Assembly: GCA_002470185.1 (NCBI GenBank)
Contig: DKNG01000133.1
Coordinates: 1 to 7,279, forward strand
Length of the DNA: 7,279 nucleotides
Origin: Arcobacter sp. UBA7394
GTDB lineage: Bacteria > Campylobacterota > Campylobacteria > Campylobacterales > Arcobacteraceae
Reading direction: 5' to 3'
Position numbers and translations under genes: made by a program
Part shown: positions 1 through 5,279 of the stretch, one piece after another
Layout of the letters: every line of letters begins with the position of its first letter
How positions within the stretch are numbered: position 1 is the stretch's first letter
Notes under the pieces: model-generated
The model's database searches: none
Seen by the model: the letters and a program-made list of their open reading frames with translations, nothing else
Told to the model about the DNA's origin: nothing

Positions 1-940
1 CAGAATCTACTAGTTCTCCTACCATTGGAAAATAGTCTAAACTTGAAGCTCTTGCACCTATTTTTATATCTAAAACACTAACATTATCTATGTTAATAAT
101 GTCATTAGCTAAAGATATTAACTTTAAAGAATCTTCATCAACCATATCAGATTTATAACATCTAGAACAACTATTTATATTTGCAACTTCCACACAGTAA
201 TTACATATATCTTTATCACAATCAAAACGATGATGAGTTGCACCTAATGAAACTTTATATAAATCATCTTTATAAGGTATTGCTTTTGAGATTGAACACT
301 CTTTATGATAGTTTATTATAGGTTTTGATGTAGTTGATACATCAATCTTTTGTCCCCACACAGCTCTTATATTAAAGTATTTCTCTTTAATTAATCTAGT
401 ATCTGCGCCCGTTGTTAAAATTACATGCTTAGCTTTAATTTCATTATTAATAAGCCAAGACTTATCATCTAATTGTTCTAAATAATTTATTTCATAGTTT
501 AATTTTGTTTTAATATCTTTTGTTAAATATTCACAAATCTCAGAAGGGTTTACTTGTGAACCAATAGGGAAAAAGTATCCATCATCCATCTGTTCATATT
601 CAAAATCCATAGAAGTCCTATATGATTCAAATTTATCTCTATCTTCTTGATTTTTAGGAATTCTACAAACTCCACAATTTGTCAAAAGCTCATTACCTAA
701 ACTTTTATAAAATTGTGTAGAAAATTTCAAGGACTTAGTTATTAAAGATTTAAAAGCATTATCTTTACCTAATAAAGGTGAAAGAAAAGCTCCAGCTGCA
801 CCACTAGCACCAAATGCTACTTTTTCATTTTTATCTATTAGTAAAACAGAATCAGAATGCTCTGATAAAAAATAAGATGCAGCACTACCAGCAATACCAG
901 CACCAACAACAACATAGTCATATTCTAAAAATTTAGGCAT
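1..940 (-). CDS. FAD-dependent oxidoreductase, MnmC C-terminal-like (DAO family), 3' end outside window
   Basis: The first 313 residues are visible and the stop codon lies beyond the left edge. The N-terminus has the FAD-binding Rossmann motif GAGIAG (G13-x-G15-x-x-G18) with an acidic residue, D36, ending the second strand, so this is a DAO-family flavoprotein. Two stretches resemble the oxidase half of MnmC more than glycine oxidase or other DAO members: FGASGAAGAFLSPLL (43-57) and GARASSLDYFPMVG (295-308), the latter like the CATRDHLPMVG stretch of E. coli MnmC. MnmC(o) oxidatively removes the carboxymethyl group from cmnm5(s2)U at tRNA position 34. In E. coli it is fused to a methyltransferase; here the protein starts directly at the FAD domain, so it is a stand-alone oxidase. 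Residues 241-261 carry five cysteines (C241, C246, C249, C258, C261), not expected in this family. The ATG overlaps the upstream rhodanese-like gene by 8 bp. The DAO fold is secure; the MnmC(o) role is inferred. Confidence 0.75.
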   Translation of the reverse strand, partial: MPKFLEYDYVVVGAGIAGSAASYFLSEHSDSVLLIDKNEKVAFGASGAAGAFLSPLLGKDNAFKSLITKSLKFSTQFYKSLGNELLTNCGVCRIPKNQEDRDKFESYRTSMDFEYEQMDDGYFFPIGSQVNPSEICEYLTKDIKTKLNYEINYLEQLDDKSWLINNEIKAKHVILTTGADTRLIKEKYFNIRAVWGQKIDVSTTSKPIINYHKECSISKAIPYKDDLYKVSLGATHHRFDCDKDICNYCVEVANINSCSRCYKSDMVDEDSLKLISLANDIINIDNVSVLDIKIGARASSLDYFPMVGELVDS

Positions 941-1259
941 TCTTTTCTATCTCTTCAAGTAGTTGATAATTTGGTCGCCAGTATCCTCTACCACCTCTTA
1001 AACTCACGCATCTATATTTAGGAAACTTCTTTTTATAGTAGTTGAGCCGCTCTTTTGTAGTTTTTCCAGAATCACAATAAAAAACAAAAACTGTACCCTC
1101 TGGCATTGTTTCCATTTCATAAGGATTATATGTGATTGTTTCAATATTTCTTAGTGGTTTTAAAATAGTATCAATTAATACTACTTTTATTCCCTCTTCT
1201 TCTAGTTGTTTTGTATTTTTATATAGCTCTTGTTGAGTCCACTCATCAGTGTAAAACAT
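933..1259 (-). CDS. small single-domain rhodanese-like protein
   Basis: This 108-residue protein has the layout of a rhodanese domain. An N-terminal helix leads to a strand ending in Asp (VVLID, 26-30), where rhodaneses have the V-x-D-R type motif. The second half has a strand followed by a cysteine loop (C62-D-S-G-K-T-T68) at the start of a helix, and a closing L-R-G-G-R-G-Y-W (87-94) like the usual L-x-G-G-x-x-x-W. C62 would be the persulfide-carrying residue. Such domains move sulfur, or sometimes selenium, between proteins; the acceptor cannot be read from the sequence. There is no signal peptide or membrane segment, so it is probably cytoplasmic. The ATG is preceded by GGA at suitable spacing, and an in-frame TAG lies about ten codons upstream. 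It is first in a two-gene unit with the MnmC-like oxidase. The domain is somewhat divergent; the fold is likely, the function unknown. Confidence 0.7.
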   Translation of the reverse strand: MFYTDEWTQQELYKNTKQLEEEGIKVVLIDTILKPLRNIETITYNPYEMETMPEGTVFVFYCDSGKTTKERLNYYKKKFPKYRCVSLRGGRGYWRPNYQLLEEIEKNA

Positions 1260-1307
1260 AAATTATTCCATGATATTTTTTAATAGCCTATTGTAAATAA
1301 GCTCAAA

Positions 1308-1345
1308 ATAATAGCATAATCTTTGTTAATAGTGCTAATTGTCAA
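1308..1345 (-). promoter_or_regulatory. possible promoter of the rhodanese/oxidoreductase pair
   Basis: On the minus strand a perfect TTGACA (1345-1340) is followed after 18 bp by GATTAT (1321-1316), a modest -10. An extended -10, TGCTATTAT, lies at 1316-1308 but is too far from the -35 to pair with it. One of these probably starts the transcript for the gene beginning at 1259. In AT-rich DNA such matches are common, so the exact start is uncertain. Confidence 0.4.
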
Positions 1346-1351
1346 ACAAAC

Positions 1352-1372
1352 CTTGATTGACTATGACTCAAG
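1352..1372 (+). promoter_or_regulatory. HspR operator (HAIR inverted repeat)
   Basis: The left half-site CTTGATT (1352-1358), a 7-bp spacer (1359-1365) and the right half-site ACTCAAG (1366-1372) match the known HspR-associated inverted repeat CTTGAGT-N7-ACTCAAG at 13 of 14 positions with exact spacing. The site covers the -35 box of the cbpA promoter, so bound HspR should block RNA polymerase. The hspR gene lies two genes downstream, which fits autorepression. Confidence 0.88.
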
Positions 1373-1385
1373 TTTGTGTTATAAT
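1357..1385 (+). promoter_or_regulatory. sigma-70 promoter of cbpA-hspR
   Basis: A -35 TTGACT (1357-1362), a 17-bp spacer and a -10 TATAAT (1380-1385) with an upstream TG (1377-1378, extended -10) form a near-consensus vegetative promoter. Transcription would start near 1391-1393, leaving a leader of about 35 nt before the cbpA ATG. The -35 is embedded in the HspR operator, so a strong promoter is probably held down at normal temperature and released on heat shock. Confidence 0.82.
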
Positions 1386-1427
1386 GTATAATTAAATGTA
1401 AATACTTATATTATTCTAGGAAATAAA

Positions 1428-2303
1428 ATGGCAAAAAGTTTATATGAAACACTTGAAGTAAATGAAAATGCTTCAGCTGATGAAATTAAAAAAGCTTATA
1501 GAAAATTAGCAAGAAAATATCACCCAGATGTGAATAAAGATCCAGAAGCAGAAGAGAAATTCAAAGAAATTAACGCAGCTTATGAAGTACTAAGTGACCA
1601 AGACAAAAAATTACAATATGATCAATATGGTGATTCAATGTTTGGTGGACAAAACTTCCATGACTTCGCAAGAGGTCAAGGTTCAAACAGTAATTTAGAT
1701 GATATCTTAAGACAAATGTTTGGTCAAGGTGGCGGCGCTGGTTTTGGTCAAGGCGGATTTGGACAAGGTGGATTCGGTGGAGGATTTGGTGGTTTTGATG
1801 AACCAGATTTAGATACATCTGCACAAATTACTATTCCATTTGATATTTCTATTCTTGGTGGGAAACAACATATCTCATTAAACAATGATTCTTTTGATAT
1901 TAAAATTCCAGAAGGAATTAAAGATGGTCAAAAAATTAGAGCAAAAGGTAAAGGTAAATCTTACCATGGACAACAAGGTGATTTAATCCTTAAAATAAAT
2001 GTAGCTGCTTCTCCTGAATATGAAAGAGATGAAGATACACTTATTAAAACATTTGATTTACCTCTTAAAACTGCCCTATTTGGTGGTAAAATTGAAATCA
2101 AAACAATACATAAGGACATTACACTAAAAGTACCACAAAACACTAAACAAAACCAAAAGTTTAGAGTTAAAGGACTTGGAGTTCTAGACAGAAAAGCAGG
2201 AGAAAAAGGTAATTTACATCTAAAAGCAAATATCATCTTACCTAAAGTTGATGATTTAGATGAAGATTTAATCAATATGCTACAAGAGAAGCTTCCAGTA
2301 TAA
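1428..2303 (+). CDS. cbpA: DnaJ-family co-chaperone CbpA (type II J-domain protein)
   Basis: This cytoplasmic Hsp40 co-chaperone would stimulate the DnaK ATPase and deliver unfolded clients. The 291-residue protein has an N-terminal J-domain (about 4-68) with the essential HPD motif at 32-34. A Gly/Phe-rich linker follows (about 72-123), containing repeated FGQGG and FGGG units, then the two C-terminal substrate-binding beta domains (about 130-285). The four CxxCxGxG zinc repeats of true DnaJ are absent and the protein has no cysteine, which places it with CbpA/DjlA-like type II proteins rather than DnaJ. The length fits CbpA (about 290-310). The ATG has AGGAAA at 1418-1423 as ribosome binding site. 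It is first in an operon with hspR, as in Helicobacter and Campylobacter, where this pair belongs to the HspR-repressed heat-shock regulon. The HAIR site upstream supports the same control here. Confidence 0.93.
   Translation: MAKSLYETLEVNENASADEIKKAYRKLARKYHPDVNKDPEAEEKFKEINAAYEVLSDQDKKLQYDQYGDSMFGGQNFHDFARGQGSNSNLDDILRQMFGQGGGAGFGQGGFGQGGFGGGFGGFDEPDLDTSAQITIPFDISILGGKQHISLNNDSFDIKIPEGIKDGQKIRAKGKGKSYHGQQGDLILKINVAASPEYERDEDTLIKTFDLPLKTALFGGKIEIKTIHKDITLKVPQNTKQNQKFRVKGLGVLDRKAGEKGNLHLKANIILPKVDDLDEDLINMLQEKLPV
1740..1796 (+). repeat. in-gene Gly/Phe repeat of cbpA
   Basis: Two 15-bp units encoding GFGQG (first at 1740-1754) are followed by shorter GFGGG-type units, giving the flexible G/F linker. 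The copies differ at third codon positions, so the repeat is kept at protein level and is probably not a fresh slippage tract. Unit number may still vary between strains. Confidence 0.6.
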
Positions 2304-2317
2304 AAAGGTAAATAGCT

Positions 2318-2707
2318 ATGGAAAAGAATAGTTACATAGAACCTGTATTTTTAATCTCAGCAGTTGCTGAGATTTTAAATATCCATCCTCAAACATTGAG
2401 GCAATATGAAAGAGAAGGTTTAATCAAACCCTCTAGAACTAATGGTAAAATCAGATTATATTCACAAAAAGATATTGATCATATCAAATACGTTTTAACA
2501 CTTACACGAGAATTAGGGGTTAATTTAGCGGGAGTTGATATTATTTTACAATTAAATAAAAAAATAGAAAACTTAGAGAGTGAAATTCACACTTATAAAA
2601 CAAGAATAAAAAATATTAATAATTTAGCAGTAGTACCTGATACAAAAGCTTTAGTAGTTCAAAAAACTTCTTTTGATATTGTTATAGTAGAATCAAAAGA
2701 GGAATAA
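2318..2707 (+). CDS. hspR: heat-shock repressor HspR (MerR family)
   Basis: This 129-residue DNA-binding repressor would control heat-shock genes through HAIR operators. The N-terminal MerR-type winged helix-turn-helix is clear: FLISAVAEIL (11-20) starts it and HPQTLRQYEREGL (23-35) is the HspR-type recognition segment. PSRTNGKIRLYSQKDI (38-53) forms the wing. The stretch TRELGVNLAGVDIIL (63-77) is typical of HspR rather than other MerR proteins. A predicted coiled coil (about 76-100) would give the dimer. The C-terminal tail is short and has no cysteine, so no metal or redox sensing is expected. HspR activity is commonly tied to chaperone levels, and the neighbouring co-chaperone gene fits that logic. 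The gene starts 14 nt after cbpA with AAGG at 2305-2308. Its stop codon sits in the loop of a terminator hairpin. Unlike the H. pylori operon, no third gene follows; ftsZ converges instead. Confidence 0.93.
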   Translation: MEKNSYIEPVFLISAVAEILNIHPQTLRQYEREGLIKPSRTNGKIRLYSQKDIDHIKYVLTLTRELGVNLAGVDIILQLNKKIENLESEIHTYKTRIKNINNLAVVPDTKALVVQKTSFDIVIVESKEE

Positions 2708-2716
2708 TCCTCTTTT
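2695..2716. terminator. bidirectional intrinsic terminator between hspR and ftsZ
   Basis: A perfect 9-bp stem, AAAAGAGGA (2695-2703) with TCCTCTTTT (2708-2716), closes a 4-nt loop. Both strands end in a run of four T within the stem, so it can stop transcription from either side. The hspR stop codon (2705-2707) lies in the loop, and the ftsZ stop is 3 bp past the hairpin. The stem has only four G-C pairs, so its strength is uncertain. Confidence 0.65.
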
Positions 2717-2718
2717 AA

Positions 2719-3849
2719 TTAAATTTGATGTTGAACGATATAATCTCTCATAAGAGGTGGAATATCTAAATAGTTATCATCATCTACAGATAAATTAGAT
2801 TTATTCTCTTCCTCATTATTATCATTATTTTCTAAATCTGTATCATTCTTAGATTCAAATCCAGTTGCAACAATAGTAATTTTTACTTCATCAGTTTCTA
2901 ATGTTCTATCAGAAGTAGTACCAAAAATAATTTCAGCATTGTGATCCATTCTATCATTAATAGAACCCATTACATCATTAATCGCAAATAATGATACTTG
3001 AGGGTGAATATTAAAGTGAATTAAAATACCTTTAGCACCATTTAAAGACATTTTATCTAATAATGGAGACTCAATAGCATCTTCTAAAGCTCTTTGTGCA
3101 GCATTTTCACCTTTTGCTTTACCAATACCCATTAAGGCCATACCTCTATGTTGCATAATAGTTTTAACATCAGCAAAGTCAGTATTAATATCAGAATTAC
3201 CTGGGTTTAGAATAACCTCAGACATTCCATTTACAGCTTGATAAAGAATATTATCAATAATTTTAAAGGCATCTTTCATCCCTACATTTTCATCGATAAT
3301 TTCTAATAATCTATCATTAGGTACTACAATAATTGAATCACTTACTTTTTTAAGTTCTTCAAGTCCTAAATTTGCAAGACCTGCTCTTTTTTTACCTTCC
3401 CAAGTAAATGGTTTAGTAATAACAGATACAGTTAAGGCACCAATTTCTTTTGCAGCTTTTGCAACAATAGCAGCAGCACCAGTTCCAGTACCTCCACCAA
3501 GTCCAGCAGCAATAAATACAATATCAGCACCTTTAAGAGCATTTTTAATCTCTTCATAACTCTCAACTGCAGAATCTCTACCAATTTCTGGTTTCATTCC
3601 TGCACCAAGCCCCTTAGTAAGCTTAATTCCTAATTGAATTTTCTTTGGAGCCTGAGAAATATGTAATACTTGTAAATCAGTATTTGCAGCAATTAAATCA
3701 ACTTTTTGAGAACCTTCTTTGATCATGTGGTTAATCATATTACAACCACCACCACCGATTCCAATAACAGAAATTTTAGCTACGTTATCAGATAGTACCT
3801 TATTTGGCATTTGTTCTTTTATATCATCTACTTTAAATAAATTATCCAT
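2719..3849 (-). CDS. ftsZ: cell division protein FtsZ
   Basis: FtsZ is the tubulin-like GTPase that forms the cytokinetic ring. The 376-residue protein has the N-terminal nucleotide loop GIGGGGCNMINHM (30-42), the tubulin signature GGGTGTG (118-124) and the T7-loop sequence NTDFADV with the catalytic Asp pair. It ends in a short acidic, Asn-rich linker and the conserved tail DIPPLMR, which binds FtsA and other partners. After the signature, the usual AAP reads AAA (A127), a mild departure. A GTG nine bases upstream (3858-3856) is in frame, but it overlaps the Shine-Dalgarno GGAG (3861-3858). The ATG at 3849-3847 has 8-nt spacing to that GGAG and overlaps the ftsA stop as TAATG, so it is preferred. 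Expression depends on readthrough from ftsA and translational coupling; no separate promoter was recognised. It converges on hspR. Confidence 0.97.
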   Translation of the reverse strand: MDNLFKVDDIKEQMPNKVLSDNVAKISVIGIGGGGCNMINHMIKEGSQKVDLIAANTDLQVLHISQAPKKIQLGIKLTKGLGAGMKPEIGRDSAVESYEEIKNALKGADIVFIAAGLGGGTGTGAAAIVAKAAKEIGALTVSVITKPFTWEGKKRAGLANLGLEELKKVSDSIIVVPNDRLLEIIDENVGMKDAFKIIDNILYQAVNGMSEVILNPGNSDINTDFADVKTIMQHRGMALMGIGKAKGENAAQRALEDAIESPLLDKMSLNGAKGILIHFNIHPQVSLFAINDVMGSINDRMDHNAEIIFGTTSDRTLETDEVKITIVATGFESKNDTDLENNDNNEEENKSNLSVDDDNYLDIPPLMRDYIVQHQI

Positions 3850-5276
3850 TAAAACCACTCCGATATTTTGCTCCAGAATTTTGAAACACCTTTTTTCTTT
3901 TCTTTTGAAAGAGGTGTTAAAACCGTTGGATCGTCTTTTCTTACTTCTTGAGACTTATTATGTACTTCTTCTCTTGCTTGAGTATTCTGATTATAATTAA
4001 TCTGTTCATTAAACTCATTATTGTTATTCATTTGAGGGTTTTGAATTGTTTTATTTTCAATTCTTGCCTCTTTTCTAATCGGTTTAACTAAATGCTTAGA
4101 AGAATCTAACTCATAATTTCTATTTAATCCTAATTTGTATTCTAATAAACCAACAATAGTTGACATACCTGGTTCATCAAAGTTTAAATACCCATTTTTG
4201 ATATTTTTTGGATTTGATAAAGAAATAGGAGTTCCATCAAAAATTTTATCAGCTAATTCTCTAATACCTTCTAAGTTTGCCATACCACCAGTGATAACAA
4301 TTCCAGAAGTTACATTATCTAAAATACCACTTTTTTTAAGTTGGTTTCGAACTAATACAAGTACTTCTTCAACTCTTGCATGAATAATTGTTTGAATATA
4401 ATCTAAAGCAACTTCAGAATGAGTATCTTCATCACCAATTCTAGGAATTTTTACTTTAGTTACCCCTAATTCATTATTAGGCGTATAATCTTTAGTTAAA
4501 GATCCATATTCAGTTTTTATTCTCTCAGCAGCTAATGGTGGAGTATGTAACATAACTGATAAGTCATTAGTAATATGATTTGATCCAACAGGTATAAATC
4601 CATTATGAATTAAAGAATTACCTTTATAACAAACAAACTCAGTTGTTGTTGATCCCATATTAATAACAGTTGTACCAAACTTTCTTTGTTGATTATCAAG
4701 TACAGAAATAGCAGAGGCATAACCATCTAATATAAATCTTGATTCTTCAATTCCAGAAACTTTAAGTGCTGATTTAATATTTGTTAATGCTGTTCTTTTT
4801 GCTGTTACAATATATACCGCAACTTCTAATCTAGACCCATTCATGTTAAGAGGATTATTAACATCAACAGAATCATCTACTTTAAAGAAAATAGGTACAA
4901 CATGAACAACTTCATATTCTGGTACAATAGTGGCATTATAAAGTGCCATTTGCATTACTTGGTTAATTTCAGTTTCAGTAATTAATCCATTAGGTACATT
5001 AACTGAACCTGAACTTCTGATACTTTTTGTGTAATTACCAGATATTGAGACAACAGATTCATCAATAGTTTCTGTTGTATTTCTTTTGGCTAAAGTTACA
5101 GCATTTTTTATTGCCTTAGAAGCCTCTTCAATATTAATAATTAACCCTTTATTTATACCTTCACTATTCTGAATGCCAGTCCCTAGAATATTTATATTAT
5201 ATTCTAGATCATGTTTAGCAATCACTGCTGTGATAGTTGAAGATCCAATATCAATTGCTAAAAGAGTATTATTCAA
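3849..5276 (-). CDS. ftsA: cell division protein FtsA (TTG start)
   Basis: FtsA is the actin-like ATPase that ties FtsZ filaments to the inner membrane and recruits later divisome proteins. The 475-residue protein shows the phosphate-1 motif AIDIGSSTITAV (7-18), the FtsA-specific 1C/SHS2 region (about 82-165), the phosphate-2 motif INMGSTTTE (205-213) and the adenosine motif GIVITGGMANLEGI (325-338). A polar linker rich in Asn, Gln and Lys (about 388-462) leads to the amphipathic membrane helix KFWSKISEWF (466-475). It is longer than the 420-residue E. coli protein mainly because of this linker. The start must be TTG (5276-5274): an in-frame TAA lies immediately upstream, the next Met is beyond residue 100, and AAGGA at 5288-5284 is 7 nt away. 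The gene starts 3 nt after the ppiD-like stop and its own stop overlaps the ftsZ ATG. Confidence 0.96.
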   Translation of the reverse strand: MNNTLLAIDIGSSTITAVIAKHDLEYNINILGTGIQNSEGINKGLIINIEEASKAIKNAVTLAKRNTTETIDESVVSISGNYTKSIRSSGSVNVPNGLITETEINQVMQMALYNATIVPEYEVVHVVPIFFKVDDSVDVNNPLNMNGSRLEVAVYIVTAKRTALTNIKSALKVSGIEESRFILDGYASAISVLDNQQRKFGTTVINMGSTTTEFVCYKGNSLIHNGFIPVGSNHITNDLSVMLHTPPLAAERIKTEYGSLTKDYTPNNELGVTKVKIPRIGDEDTHSEVALDYIQTIIHARVEEVLVLVRNQLKKSGILDNVTSGIVITGGMANLEGIRELADKIFDGTPISLSNPKNIKNGYLNFDEPGMSTIVGLLEYKLGLNRNYELDSSKHLVKPIRKEARIENKTIQNPQMNNNNEFNEQINYNQNTQAREEVHNKSQEVRKDDPTVLTPLSKEKKKGVSKFWSKISEWF

Positions 5277-5279
5277 TTA

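Noticed and set aside
1570..1824. Open frame antisense to the cbpA J-domain and Gly/Phe region
   Set aside because: It lies wholly opposite a well-supported gene, is His/Leu/Gln-rich as expected from the reverse complement of Gly/Phe codons, and has no recognisable domain.
1961..2275. Open frame antisense to the C-terminal half of cbpA
   Set aside because: It is a mirror of conserved cbpA coding sequence with no family resemblance and no credible ribosome binding site.
3977..3990. CTTGAGT inside ftsA as a second HspR half-site
   Set aside because: The sequence 7 bp further on is TTATAAT, not ACTCAAG, and the site is within coding sequence.
3719..4000. Open frame antisense across the ftsA/ftsZ junction
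   Set aside because: The Leu/Ile-rich product comes from the reverse strand of Lys/Asn-rich coding sequence; both real genes on the other strand are certain.
4135..4383. Open frame antisense inside ftsA
   Set aside because: It is a shadow of the conserved FtsA ATP-binding region with no domain of its own.
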